Source: Hymenolepis diminuta (lineage: Eukaryota > Platyhelminthes > Cestoda > Cyclophyllidea > Hymenolepididae). From it: a stretch of 64,000 bases of DNA. The notes below the pieces were generated by a model. The model was not told where the DNA came from and made no database searches. It saw nothing but the letters and a program-made list of their open reading frames with translations. This document shows positions 1 to 14,500 of this stretch, piece after piece. The stretch spans positions 117,811 to 181,810 of the forward strand of contig CAADRB010000056.1 in assembly GCA_900708905.1 (NCBI GenBank). The letters run 5' to 3'. The translations under genes and the position numbers were made by a program. Each line of letters opens with the position of its first letter. Position 1 is the stretch's first letter.

Positions 1-190
1 GAGGAAGTGCCATATGATTTTTAACTTTTTCACCGATGACAGGATTATATTATTAAATCTACCCACTGCAGAGCAGTTGAAAAGTTTTGATACTCAATGA
101 CTTGAATGAGTTTAATATGGGTCAACAGTATAGGAACAGAAATAAGTTTTCTATCGTGAAAAGCAGCTGAAATCGCTTAACAGAAAGCCC

Positions 191-460
191 AATAAATGAT
201 CGAAAAGATGTCGAGAACAATGTCAAGATATTAGAGAGTTTTGCTTTATTTGATTTTTGGATTCGGGGTGTACAATAAATTTTAAAGGAACAATTCACGT
301 TTCAAAAATTCCAGTTTCTTGAATTGTCTCCTGCATTGCAGCAAATGCTTGCTTACGATGTGCCTATCGACTGTTTTTAATTACGGCGGTCGGTCTTGTC
401 ACTTCAATTTATTTCTTCTTCCAATGGCTGAGAAGTTAAAATGATCATGATCGGCAGATT
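191..460 (+). repeat. Unnamed interspersed repeat, copy A
   Basis: Shares an ordered series of blocks with copies near 6640, 15592 and 56630: GTCAAGATAT, TTTGATTTTTGGATTCGGG, ATTGCAGCAAATGC (335-348), a GCGGTCGGTCTTGTCACTTCA block, and TGAGAAG...TGATC. The 14-base ATTGCAGCAAATGC is identical in the copy at 15755-15768. No coding capacity is conserved between copies. I do not recognise the family. Confidence 0.7.
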
Positions 461-1463
461 TACTTAGCGGAGATGAGAGAAATTACATATTGATTTTCTT
501 CGATTCACAGCTGATTTCCACAAAATTCAAAACTAGAGATACTTTTAAGCAGAGAGATATATAGTATGAAATTTATAAAAACTTTTCCAAAGGAAATTTA
601 CTTTAATGTGCTAGCTTTTAGCGGACTAGGATATTGGTCGATAGAAGAGTAAATGTGAATAAGTCTGAAAATGAGAATAGCATATCAACCCAACCCAATG
701 AACTCGATTATTTAAACTCAGTTCATTTCCGTTTTACGCTTTTTCTATTATTAGACAAATTTAAACTGATCTGTGCCATGAGGAATTTCGAAAATGTAAA
801 GAGAAAAAATCTTTTTTGTTAAAAATCAATGCCAAATACACTTGTTAGAGAACCGCCATTTAGAAAATAATCTCGGCCCAATTTCAATTAATTCAAGATC
901 AAAGTTTTTAAATGTCATTTTTCCTCCCTCAGTAAATATTTTTTTGAATGTTTTACATCTCCTTCGAAAGCTTATCTTTTAAACGACCTTTTGATCAAAT
1001 GGACAAACAAATGCTACCCCTATATTAAAGAGGAGTTTGGTCGATATATTTCACGGTTATGATGTAGTTGAAACATTTTATTAATTCGTTTTGATCTTAT
1101 CATACAAGAGGGAGACGCAAAAACATCGTCTAGACTCTTTGATATCCATCACAAGTACAATTACGTCTCGTCGGTAACGAATTAATGGAGAGCTCGTGGT
1201 TATAGCAATGGTAAGAGGCACTAGCACCAAACTCGCAGATTTATTTCTTATGCTTGGCCATTGTAGGTGGTCTTTCTGCAGTGGAGGGTATCTAATTGGG
1301 TTAAAAGAACGGGGGAAGGGAGGGGACCAATCGCTGCATATTTGTGCACCTGTATCAGCAAGGAAAAGGTACCACATTGGGGAGGAATTGTTATTGCTCC
1401 TTGTTGCTACCACAGACCCCTCTCTTTTATTCGACTTACATTTGGGCTAGGTCAGATTTATGA

Positions 1464-1473
1464 GGGGGGGGGG
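1464..1473 (+). repeat. G10 run in a G-rich patch
   Basis: Ten consecutive G bases in an otherwise AT-rich region. Upstream, near 1297-1325, four short G runs follow each other (GGG, GGGGG, GGG, GGGG), a relaxed G-quadruplex pattern. No gene is recognised here. Confidence 0.6.
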
Positions 1474-4400
1474 TGTGGTTCTTTAGTCACCAGGGCTATG
1501 AGTCGGATTGATAGAGACTGTAAAACAGTCAAGGTTGGAAAAAGCCAAGACATAGACATTTTGGTCGCTGACATCTTGATAACTATAAACTTGATTGTAA
1601 CCCTGTTGCGGCTACTAATAAGATTTAATTGGACTAACAATATTATTCAAAAATGGCAATTATTTAGGCTTCATATGATTTGATATATTTTTTAATTTAT
1701 TAAATACTTCCACTTGGGTTTATAAACTTTAAGTCCAAAGGTCGTTGTTGCTTTGCGTTCACTAAAGAACAAATACCTACATTACATACTGAACCTGCCG
1801 TATTTCATTGTCAATTCGGCTACGTAATACAAGAAGTTCCCAAAAATCAATTAAAGCTAAAGAAATGGGAAATGAGAATTAATTACTAAAGCAAATATCT
1901 CGTCTATGTTGCTTCCCAGTCTAGCAAGACTCGCTCTCGAATGAAGACAATGTTCACAATCACCGCATTTTTCCTCAGCTAATTTTAATGGATATTTTAA
2001 AACTGGCTATTGGGAAATACTATAAAAGAGGATATACTGATGACCAAAAAATTAATACACGAAGTCCACTAATTTAAAAGGCCTTATCACAGATAAAATT
2101 TAGATAATGGATGTATAGCTTTTAATAAAAAAATTGCCATGGAAAAGAAAACGGATTATGAAATTGGGAAAACTTGGACCTGAAATCAACGATTTCTGCA
2201 CAGTCCAAGTCGCGTTTGGTGCTGATTTTTCCATAAGGCCTTCATGCTTCAGAAGTATTACTTTCAATTAAATCTCTGCTAAACTGGCGTTCAAATGGGA
2301 GTTGTAGATGTTGGTCCTCAAGAACGAAGATTTTTCATACTTTTACTGCTTGATTGCTTGTGTTTTGGAGGCTTTCCTCATTAAAATTCCAATTTTTGCT
2401 TTGCAATGGACGCTTATAAAACTGGTTCACTCGCGTGGATTGAGGAATTAAACAGAAGGTAAAATTAAATTAATAAATGAAACTTCGGAATCATGAAAAA
2501 CTGGGAAAGCACAATTTCGTTTCTGATATATTGGTATATTATTTGGACTGATATAGCTTTTTGGTCCTTTTTTAAAGTTGTGAAAATAAGAATAGTTCAG
2601 ATATTTTGTTAAATAAGGTCTTATCCACGATGCTAATTTAACATTGCTCTTCCGGAAGTCTGCTTGCAAACAGTAACGGTTGAAATTGTGTCGCTCACCA
2701 AAAACTGACGAGACAATGGAATTTTAATTGGACCAGGGCCACCTATTTACAGGCACTGGTTCTCACCAGTTAAAATAACAGTTTACATAGTACAATGGAG
2801 GCAACTCCACGGCTATTTGCAGTCAGTAATAGGCACAGCTGTTCTCCATGAAGGACTATTGTAGGTCTGCCAGTCCTTTGAAGGGAAAGTAACAGATACA
2901 ATAGTCACCATGCGGGTACATAGATAGAAATTTATATGGACATTGTAAACTTTCGCATTAAAATCTACGCCAATGTAAACAAAAGGGCCGTATAAAGCAC
3001 TGACTGAAGGACTCGAATAAATCGAGTGGTGAAAACTACGATGCAAAATTTTGTTTTAGTTTATCATTCTTCGTTCGGAATGGAAGTAATCATGTTGCAC
3101 ACATCATTGAAACTATTGAAAATTTTTCATTAGGTAGATATTTAAAAAAAACGAGCCGAAAAGAAACAATTATACTAAATAGAGTCAGATTGAATGAAAA
3201 GAAGACTGAATTGGTGAAACCTACTCCTAAAAGTGTGGTGAAATGGCAAAAGACTTTGGAGATGACTTGACAGATTAATTACATTGAAAGAGAGAGATTA
3301 GAATACCTTCCAGAAAGAGGTAGCACTGTGCGCTTTGATTCATATACCTGCTCGGACTCTGTGTTCCGCATCTATTAACACATTTCCCTACCCTAATCAT
3401 CAATTTTTCATCAATAAATAATGAATGCAAACCTTTTTAATCGCCTTATCATATTTCACAAGTGGAGTTGTCCTCGTTCAGTACTGACGCCTTTTTCTCC
3501 CAATTCCGCTTCCTACTTCTTCATCATTCTCCTTTCATTCAATTCCATTTGTCCAGTATACACTTGATCCAACTTAAATCTTGGTTTTTTCACTCAGGAA
3601 AGGCTGAGATCTTTGCTACTGCTAACAGACTATTCTGCACCTATAAGGATGGAGGTACTTCCACCACCTAAAATTTAGATTTGGTCAATTGTGAAGGCTC
3701 GCTTTCCTTTAATACTAAACGGATTCAAAGTAATTTGTGAAATGGTGATCATGAAAATACAAACAAATTTAATCCATGGTAATTCATTTAAAAATAGTTA
3801 GTTAGCTAGTTAGTAAAATGACTATTTATAAAATTGGAGATAGTCTTGTGTATACTAAAAGACTGACGTGATTACAAGTTTGGGACTTGCGGATCCCTTT
3901 ACCGGAACGTTATTAAAGGATAGCTATATGACAAAGAACCAGAAAATCCATTCTCATTTCAACGCGGCGTTGCTAGTGAAAGAAAGTAGATGTTTCGTTA
4001 TTTAAGGTGAGTTACTATGATCAAAAATGATATGCAGACACCAAGGGCCTTGAAATACCTTTCTTGTCAATTTCTTTGCCCAAATTTAGTGGTCTCAAAG
4101 CTTGAAATAAACGCAAAAAATCACTCATTCTTCAATATCAAATTTCTGTTTATTTTTCAATTCATATTTTGGATAGCAGCTACTTTACCCATTACAAAAT
4201 ATTAGCTCAAACACTCATGATGAATTTTCGATCGAGCTCGGAGTCCTTTTAATTAACCAGAGATATTTTAATTATTAGGGCTACAATTAAAACTTATTAC
4301 AGTTCCAAACTAGTGGATACAAGAGCCGAATAAATTACCAATACGAAGTCACTAAAATAATAGTTTACCTAGTGTAGAGCAGTCTCAGAAACAGGCACAG

Positions 4401-6344
4401 TTGTGCTTGATGGTGGACAAGTCTGTGAAGCGATAAGAAGCAACCCCTTCTCTTCTTGAAGCTGACATATGTATGCGGGTTTATGAAAAACAATCTGATA
4501 TAAGCTGATGGTGTAGAAATAATATGAATTGTTCCATGGAAGATGGCATAGCCTAGAAACCTAAGCAGAGAGGGAGATACTCAAAGTACTTCTTTGTCTA
4601 CCACAACCTGGCGACAATTCAAGAGGCCAATCCTTTTGAGCTACAACGTTCACTGACAAGTCACCAATTCCCCAAACGAGTATAAAAATGCAGATGTACT
4701 CCGGTTCCCTGATTCTCTTTCTCCAATTCCGAAACAACACAACCAACCTAGAAGATCGATTCATCTGCTCTGAAGTGACTTCATAAGCCTCTCCATAAAT
4801 ATCACTGAGGATCCATCGACGATAATTTTAAGACAAAAACAAAATCGATTTGGTATATGTTGAATTGTGCATAACATCACCCCATACATACACCGAAAGA
4901 CAACAGTCAAAATATTCGTGAAAAAGAGACAGGATCAGATCAATAGCCGATTAGCCATATGAGAATTTATCAGTCTGATTTCAGTTTTGTATTTGCGATT
5001 TCTTTTAATATATTTGAAATTTTATTTATTAATAGACATGTCGTGCTACGAGGGGTCTAGATTATGCGTCTGTAACTTATTTTTAAGCCAAATGTAGGAC
5101 AATAAGTGTCTTTTCAGGAGGGCAAGACTATGGAGAAAATGATAGTAATCATAACAGGTGTTTTCCGTCGATTCCATCATATTTTCCGATGAGGGGGTCA
5201 TTAAATTCGTATGACTCGTATATCGCTTTTGGGGACGCTGAAATAGAAAGGTTGAAGTGGAAGGGAAAGAGACGCTCACTCATCCACTCCAGGGGGCTCC
5301 CACATCTCTTTGTCATCTTAAAATGTCAATGGGGTGCGAATCACCTATAAAAATGAGTAATACTTCGGCGTTAGCAACCGATGTTAGCTGCAACTAGCGC
5401 GATTTATAAAATTCTTCAAGTGGGGTGAGGGGGGACTTGGGTAGGCGGAGTAAGAGAGGCATGTGCGTTGACGGGACCCCGAAGTGTGACATTAAGATGG
5501 TGTGAGATTGTCACATTGTTTATGTGTCTACCGCCGCTCAATCGAGTGACCAACTAGTGGATTATGCGGAGCACCAAGGGTCACTTACAGAATCTCGTTG
5601 TCGCTAGGTGGAGTCGCGTGTCCAATATATAGGATCAGCGGGGAAAACCCTAAGAACATTTTCAGTGGCCATAAACAGTTTTGTCGCAAACCATATTGGC
5701 GGAGTCAGACAGGCGATTTATTAAAACTATGCTCTTTTAATCCCTTACCAGATTTTCCGTGCCATTATCAACAACAACAGAACACGAAAGGCTGTTTGAA
5801 ATCGATAAAAAACAGGGACTTAAAAGGCAAACAAAAGTAGAATTGAAATTTACTTAAGATAACACTGCTGACTGATCAGTTGGATAATAGCACCTAAATA
5901 CCAGATGTTTTGTGCGGGTCGGTGACGTATTGGTCACTGTGCATGTTTGACATGAAAGAGGCTATTAGAGCTAAGACTAACAGCTATTGGTTAACATTAG
6001 ACAACCACAGTTTCAAACTAGAAAGTCAAGTGTTGAGAGTAAATCAAATTGTATTGTGCAACGGCAATGAAAGTCGATGTAGATAGAGAAGGTGTAAGAG
6101 GAATACACCAACAAACTAGGACAAAGGAAAAGTAACCGGATATAGTGAGGACGTGTGAATTAAACGTTTGCGCCGCTAGCTGTGGATCTGGCCAGTCGAC
6201 GGACTTTACAAGTGAATTATGAGTTTTTGTGAAAAAGGCGAGTACAAATTAATATTCTCCGACTGAAAAGTGTGAAAACCGTTCCGGTAAACGCAAAACG
6301 TAAATATGATTTCCGATCAAAACGAATTAAATTGAAATTACTAA

Positions 6345-6475
6345 AAAATACTGAGAAATTTTTGGAAAATCCATCAAGATCACGGGTTTGATTCCCATCG
6401 GTCAGTCTTACTAACTTAGTTCTACTAATATAGAAGGTGGCAGAATTTGATCCTTTCACCAGATATTCTTCATGA
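6345..6475 (+). repeat. tRNA-related SINE, partial copy
   Basis: Contains the box-B-like region GATCACGGGTTTGATTCCCA followed, at the expected distance, by GGTGGCAGAATTTGATCCTTTCACC, the body motif of the copy at 14330. The box-A part is missing or too diverged. Confidence 0.65.
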
Positions 6476-6639
6476 TGCCAGTTACTACCTAAGATGAACG
6501 TTGGACAACGCTTTTCTAAATGGGCTTGGAATCATATTCTAGATTTATTATTTTTACATTATATCCCACAACATGGCAATAAGCGTTACATTTTTTTCCA
6601 TTGTGCAGAAGAAATTAAATTGGTTAATGGTAAGCCTAG

Positions 6640-6985
6640 TAAATGAAAGAAGGAAAAAGAAGGATGTTGAAAGCAAAGCCAACGTATCAAAGAGTCTTCC
6701 TCCATTTAATTTTCGGATACGGGTTGTATAATATTTACTTAATGGGCAGTTCGGTTTCCGGATTTGGGAATGCATGATTCGTTATCTGGATTAGTGAGCG
6801 AATCCTTGTCAACAATGTCGAATACTTATTGGCCGGTTGCTTAATAATCGTAGTCGGTTTTTCCGCTACAATTCACTTTTTCTGCCAAAGATTAGGAAGA
6901 CAGATTGATCTTACATGTCATTAAGCTGTTTACATGATCTTAACATAGAGATTTGAAATATCTAGAATTTTTAACTTAGCAAAGT
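6640..6985 (+). repeat. Unnamed interspersed repeat, copy B
   Basis: Same order of blocks as the copy at 56630-56990: AAAGAGTCTT, GGGTTGTATAATATTT (6721-6736), TTGGCCGGT, ACAATTCACTTTTTCTGCC and GATCTTACATG...TGATCTTA. Divergence is substantial, so it is an old insertion. Confidence 0.7.
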
Positions 6986-9900
6986 CTGATAAGCTAGATA
7001 TTCTATAATACAAATGCTTCGGCCCAAGTGAAGCTCGGAATAATTTATTCTTTAGGCGATTTTATTCTGTTGTCTATTCAGCTGTAATTCATTTTGTCCT
7101 ATTTGAAAAGGGACTGTTTCTGATATCAGATCATTTATAAAGGTCAAGTACCTTAGAAAGTCTCCAACGGATTATATTTAAGGCGGTTGTTTTGTTCAGA
7201 TGTTCCACGCATTTTTTCTATTATATGATTAATATCAAAGCACTTTTGGATCTCTGTTCGATCAAAAACAGGGAAACAGTAAACTTGGTTTAACTTAGAA
7301 GCTGATAGAAATTCGAGTTGAATATATACCTGAACGAATTTCACAACCTTTTCCCTAGGGCCCTGGATTACCGATTTCCGGGTTTCCAAATTCATATTTC
7401 TACATTATCCTGATGAAATTATTAGCTCGCTAGGCAGTCAGTCATTTTCTGCTGATCCGAGTTTGAGTTACTAGCCTTCTCAACCATGGGTTACCTCAGC
7501 GGGCACCTAGGAATATCGATGTAGCAACCTAGACTACATTAGAGGCAACTTATCATTGCAATATTATCCTGACACTCCGCATTCTTAAATGTATCACAAT
7601 AATTCATTTGATCCATCTTTCTCTATTGAATGTCCATTGATTTTCCCTTTTTTAATGCTACCTAGATCAAACAGGGTCTTTAATCAATGAAATAACTGAA
7701 GAAATTCGTTACACAAGACACAAGCCCATAACTTGATACCGATGTATCATTGCCTGAGACGCTGAAGATTTGCTATACCTAGATGTGCTTAACTGAAAAA
7801 TTTTTATATGCATTTTTTTACCCTTATTTCAGGAGAAGCTACGTTGAATAGATCGAGTAATCATAATAGCCACTGTTTGCTTTTCTTTAAAATTGCTTAC
7901 TTTTTGGACCGCTTGTCACAATACATGCGAAAGAATTGAACATTAAGGAAGTGTTTTCATTCGAATTAATAACAGTGTAGTTAACGTCAGTTGCTCCGGT
8001 TACTGAGGCTTCTTTAGTTTAGTTTAATACATTAATGCCAACAAAGCTGAGGGTGTTGCTTTATCAGATGTAGAGGAAAGTTCCTCATGGTGTCTGGTGT
8101 CATGCAATTTAACCGATAACGTGATATTATTTGCGTTTGGTTATCGCAGTGATTTTCAAAACTGCGTCCAATACGGTTTCAAACACCGTTTATTTCATCC
8201 TCTTAAGCTTTACGTCATTTTATCTCAAAGTCAAATAATAAGAGAACATGTTTTGTACGCGATCGACAGATCGAGAAATTACCCAGTTGAATTCTTATCA
8301 AATTTGGGGACTTTCAGAATAAGACTCAGAGATTTCAGAGTCGAATTTGTCGAATGACGGAAAGGGTGAAATCTAAATCTTTCATTTTTGCAAAGCAAAG
8401 CAAAGTCTTCTTACCTTGAGATATTTACAACCCTTGATTCAAGCAGAGCTTGTAGCAGGTTGAGATCATCATATTGAGGATGAACTCAAAACAACTTGGT
8501 GGCTGACATCAATCTAGACTAGCTCCCTGTTAATATGCTGTAACAAACAAACTGCATAATCACGCCTGCATTCTTTTGTTACCTCAACCATACGTATTCA
8601 ATAAATGTTGCAACTCTTGAATTAGGGTAACTAGGGGGCTGATGGCTAAATGGAGAGGGAGGATGGGGTTTAACCATCCCAGATATCACAGCTCTTTTAC
8701 CGGTTGGAAGAACCCATTCTATATCGCGATAAACTTAATTTTAATAGATGATGGTTAAAAGTATTTCACTATACATTAGCTTTTGTAAAGGAAAGTATGT
8801 ATTTATTTATATTTCCGTAGACACAAATTAGTTCAAATTCGTTTCCAGACAAATGGAAGCAACCACCTGAAATTCCAAAAATTTTAACAATTTGGATAAT
8901 GGGGAATATCTGCCTACTACGGTCACAGAGTGGCTATTTGGTGCAAGCCAATATTTGGAACCAATGCAAATCCCATACTTCCGACAATTAGAAACACATT
9001 ACTTTGCATTCAGTTTCATTAATCAGTAAGTACCTTTAATTTATTTAATTATAATTAAATTAAATTGGCGAATCTTAAAATTTGACAAAGTAATTTAAAA
9101 TCAAATAAAAGTACCAGAAATGAGCTAACAAAATAGAACTGAAGGCAACACTTGGAAAGTTAAAAAGCGAAAATTAAAAAAAACTCAACAAATTAACGAA
9201 AAATTAGGCTGAAAAATGCAAGGAATATTCCCAGCAACTTTAGTCAGATGCATTTATTTTTCCAACTACTTACCAGTTGTCACATTGAAATTGACAATAA
9301 CTTGACATCGTTTGCTTGTATTTAAGGGACCACCCATGAAGATCTCCCTTCACTGGTTCGCTTGGCAATGGTTCACTTCCCATTTTAGGTGATATATTCT
9401 TATCAGAGATGCTTTTAGAGCTTCGTAGATCCCTTAAATCTCGGTATTCTGTTCTTTAATATTGAACCTGCCCTACCCAACATAACCGTGTAGGTAGCAC
9501 TAAGTAGCATTTCATTGCTATTTAGATTAAGTAATATCTTATTTACTGAAATTGCAATCAAGTGGAAAGCAATTGAAAGCATTTCGTAGTTTTAACAAGG
9601 ATAATTACAAAGCTATCAAGAGATAGATGATGAAGGCAAGGTTGGTTTATCTATATTATAAATCCCATTTTATTACTGTTTTACGCCTATTAGCTGTGTG
9701 ATTTTTAAATACCTTCGTTAGTCCTATTTACCAGCTCCTGACTGCAAAAAGAACAAGTTGATCAGGTTATCATGACAACCATGAATTAAATTATCCGATC
9801 AACAAGCCCTCACTCATGAATCTGGGAGTCAAACGATGAAGACTGAACATTAACACATCCCAAAGTGGTTCTTTCTCATTATGAGAATACGGACAAATTG

Positions 9901-12900
9901 ATGTTTCCAGAATGCAAATAAAGTATGCCTCGTGTTATTCTGACTTCGTTACCTACTTATTATCGACCCCTCATCACGTTATACTCCTTATTGGACTCGT
10001 TCGGTGTTTCTCCCATCCAGATATTTTCCATGATTAAAATTCGTTATTTTTCGTTGTGTAATGGACTATAGTAGTAGCTATTCAATTGCCTTGGAGCTGA
10101 GATAGGCACCTCCACCAGATGTTGGAGACTTGTAGTACTTCTTCATCTGCCCTTCACTGACCCCTTTAAATATTTGACTTTAATAAATATCAAAAGTATA
10201 TAAGGTTGTCTGTAAAACTTACTTTACATTTACTGTAATATTTATGCTTTGATAACCGGCAATTGTCGACAGTTCTGAATGAAAGACCTGGCTTATAAAA
10301 TTGCAATGTAAGGTAAGATTTCTGAAGAAATATACATAGAAATGGGTGGGTTCTGGATAAGTAATAATAAGGCTATTTATATAAGTTTTATAGTTCAATA
10401 TGGGCGAGATGAAATATCAGAGCCCTGGGGACCTCTTAAATCCTAGAATTATGTTCTGTACTGTCGCCGTGATGCTTCAGAAGACTTTGCGGGTGGCCCT
10501 GAATACCTCCAGCACCATTAGCAACTTCAAATATTAATAAACAATGGAAACACTTCAAATGGCCAGTGGTGAAAATATACTATATTGATAATGACAACAA
10601 AGTTGTAACATTACATAAAAGGAAGAATACAAGCTTTAATGAATAATATTCAATTTAAAAAGCCAATAACCTTCCCCGTATTTGCTCTGGCCGTTATCAT
10701 CAATGATTACTATCTAACTTAACTGAAATTTCATATCAAAGATACGATTTTTACAGAGCAGCATAACAATTTCATATATTGAAACGAAACCTAACTAAGC
10801 ACCTGGTACATATAGAGATTTTACAAAATACTCCGACAGAATAATAGAGACTGAGATGTCTAAATATATGGTTTAAGAGTACTTATAATTAAAAATTATA
10901 TCGAAAAATTTTGAAGGGGAGAAATCGCCAAGAATAGTATGTAAAATTTAATTTACAATATTTCTAACCTCATATTTTATAAAGTGCATGTAAGCAGATA
11001 TTTAGATTTAAGCCGAATTGAAGAATAAAGGGTGGAAAAATGGAAAATTTAAGACATTTTAGCTTATTTCCATCTACCAAAAAACTCACTAAAGCGTGTG
11101 GATGCGACCATCTACGCCCATCGACTAAAACACGTGTTAGATAAAAATCATGTTGTCTGGCTGGCACCACCATTCACTTTCATCTTCCATTACAGAACCC
11201 ACAAACTCCATGTGGGAGGTCTGGCAGGAAGCTCCTCTCTTAAAAGAATCGGCAGAAATTGAAAATGAAATGATCACGACCAGGACCTGTAAAAGATGCG
11301 CATACCGTGTCACAACAGTTTTAGGAGACCTCCCAGGTAGGAGTGTATTGATTAACAGTTGTTCCTTTAACTGTGATAGCATCCAGCTTCACAGGGTTCC
11401 ATGCAGACTGTCTTAGATTGTACTCCACAGAGTGTCTGTCATCATAAAGACTGAGTCATATACATTTATATCAGTGAATTTTTCTTCTACTATTATTACT
11501 TTTCCAATTTAGGCGCCGTTTCATACTGGATCACCAAACAGACGTATGCATTGTCGCTATTTGTATTATTTCACTTTACTTTACCTTAATGTGTGCCATT
11601 ATAAATTTTTCTTGGAACAGAAATAAGTGGAAATATTGGATTCATTAGTAATATTACTCACGCCAAAGCAGAAATTTTAATCGACAGAAACGTCTAAATA
11701 TGGAGAGATTCAAAATAGAAGTAAAAGTGGAAGAACTCTAATTCATTGCGGATCCGGTTTGTTGGATTTCCCGACTTCCAGCAGGATTTTCTCATATTAT
11801 GAGTATCTACTCATATGAAAAATCAAGATAGCATCTTTTCATGTGTTTTGCAGCCTTACCTTTTGCATAATTCCAGTAGCATTTTTCGGATGGATAAAGA
11901 TGTCTATCAGGCGGTAAAAAAATTTGGGTTCCTTGTGATCAATTCGGCACTTCGTCATTGTGATCAATTTTCTCAGCTTGTTCTCATTTGCGAAGAGTTT
12001 ACACAGATAATGCAAGATTCGTCATTCAAATGCCACTATTTTTCCTGTCCATAATTTGTTTAATTTTCGCCAGCAGTGGCGTTAGCCAACTTTGTGTGTG
12101 CAGATTTAGGATTTGATTAACAAAGCATTTGTCTTACGAGGACTTGTCCAGAGATTCCCTTCACTTTTGTAATTGTATATTAAGGTTCCTTAAGGCATAT
12201 TTCCATAAAGATACAATTCTTCATATAGTGATGCCAACGACTTTAAGGAGTCCTTTGTCCTTTTTTCTCATTTGGCAGTTGTACTAATAACTAGGTATCT
12301 GCTGTATTCTACAGGCTATACCTGCTATCTTCTACTAGTCTTCACTACGACAACAAGATAGCGAGAGTGAAGACAGAACGGTGGTGAGCAGGATTTGTTG
12401 AGAGAAGATCGGAGACTTCAGGAGAGTGTGTGACAGTAGACACAGTGAGAGGCGGATGCTGTGGACACAGTAGTATGATTTGTGGGTTCACAAAGAGGGA
12501 TTGAATAATTTGGGACTAGAGATAAACAAATCCGGTTGGACGACTGCAAGTGCTCGATCATTCAGCACATACTGACTTAACACCGTATTTGGACGCAGTT
12601 CAGGTTATTTAATCGCAGAGCCTCAGACGATGAACTGAATGGTAAGGTCAGCTGACTCACAGTGGGAAAATTCAGAATTATTTACCAAGAAAAATGAACA
12701 CGAAAATGTTTTTGCCTAAGGAAATGTAGGTCAATCATTTTAAGAATTAATTTCGGAAATACAGATGAAAAGTTTAATTCGAGGAAAATACAACAAGCAT
12801 GTTCACTACACAAATTTTTACGCAGTGCACATAGTTAATGTGTAATTGATGTGCACTCGAATCATGTTAGAATATGCACGATTGAAATTATTGACTTCAA

Positions 12901-14329
12901 ATGAAGGCGAAAACAGGTTCGAACCGCAAATTCATTTGACTGATTGATTTTGTATGGGTGCAGTTTGTGCTTACTACACTTTTTGGGGAAATAAAGATGC
13001 GAAGTAAATTGTGATTATTGAATATTGCATTATTGTAATTTTGCAAAAGTTGACAAAACTTTAAAATAAACTAAAATCATTCATGGTAAATCGAATGCAT
13101 TTTTTGTAACAGAAAAGCACCATAAAACGAATATACGATAGTATGAGTAGGTTAAAAAGAAAGTGAAAGAAAGAGAGAAGAAAATCAAAGGAGTCGGAAG
13201 TGGCCACCTGAAGGCTTAAGAAACTAGGTTTTCCGCTGCGAACACTTCAACACAACACTGTTGACTCCAAATTTCTTACTGGGACGTCCAACATTCAGTG
13301 AATTAATGTTCATCCCATTATCTTTGTCCTTGGTGTTAGGAATTAATGAGCCAGTGAATTCCAAGTAAACTTTACAATAAGCTCCTTCTTGCCCGGCAGC
13401 ACATTTTTAAAGTATCGGAAGCAGCATAAAACAAATACATTCTGAGCGCAAACATTTTCCTTCAGCAATAATTGTTAGAATTTGCTTCTTGGATTTCTGA
13501 TCTGCCAATATAAATGACCTAACTAATTCCGATGTCATGGAACCGGTCAACATAATCTTCTTTAGAGTGTTATTCCAAATAATTAAATGCTAGCGTGATC
13601 ATCAAATCTTACCACTACCGAATGCATAAGTCAGTCAGAGTCAGCCTAAAACAAAGAAACCAATTGATATATAAGTAATTACCGGTGAGGAATGAATTTA
13701 CGAGCAGCAATTATAGCCTCCTTCTTAACCGGAAAAGGTCCTCCTAGGTTTATCAGAATATACCCCCTAACTTTTAATTACATGGTGAATTGCACATCTC
13801 TAAGTCTACACGATGAGTGGTAGTAAATGTGTGAGTGTTGTTTAAGTGCTGTCTGACACCTCGGTCAGACCTTTTTTATGGTTACTGCACGGAGAGTCAG
13901 AAAATTAGGCGAATGAATAATTTCCCTATCTGTCATCAGTGAATATAATTGCCCTTTCGCGTGTTTGCTGTTTTGTCCACTCCCCCGATTCTCCAACGAA
14001 TCGCAGTTGAAAAGGGGAGGAAAGGCATGAGTCTACTACTCGAGAGATTTTCTACATTGGGAGGGGAGCCTCATGAATTGTAAAATGTGCAGATATATAG
14101 TGGTCATGGCGCCGTATTTGAGTGGACGAGTGCACGTAATTCCACTTTGACATTGTTGTCTGAATGGTGTGATGAATGTGTCTCACACATTCTGCGAGTC
14201 CTCATTGGGATATAAATATTAAAAACACGATTAATAGGACAATTATCAGACAGTATTGTGCTTAAGGGTAATCATTAAAGTCGAAGATCTAAATACTAAA
14301 TGTCCTTTAAAAGACAGCTTTGAGTCGTG

Positions 14330-14500
14330 GGCCGGCGGTGCAGCGGGTAAAGTATTTGTCTATGAAGTCAAAGACCACGGGTTCTATGTCCGCAGGTGTA
14401 CACCATTGAATAACCACATTGGTTAAGTCTGGCTAATAAAAGGGGCGGCGGAATTTGAGTTTCTCACCGGGGAAGCCCCACAATGCAACCCTTCTACAAA
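14330..14500 (+). repeat. tRNA-related SINE, best-preserved copy
   Basis: The head resembles a tRNA: a box-A-like GGTGCAGCGGGTAAAG and a box-B-like GGGTTCTATGTCC (14379-14391), about 30 bases apart. It is followed by a family-specific body GTCTGGCTAATAAAAGGGGC and GGCGGAATTTGAGTTTCTCACC. The same head-body order recurs in several other copies on both strands in this window. It does not fold as an intact tRNA. Such elements are transcribed by Pol III and copied by LINE enzymes. Confidence 0.72.

Noticed and set aside
14330..14400. Possible tRNA gene
   Set aside because: Box A and B are present but the cloverleaf does not form, and a family-specific SINE body follows.
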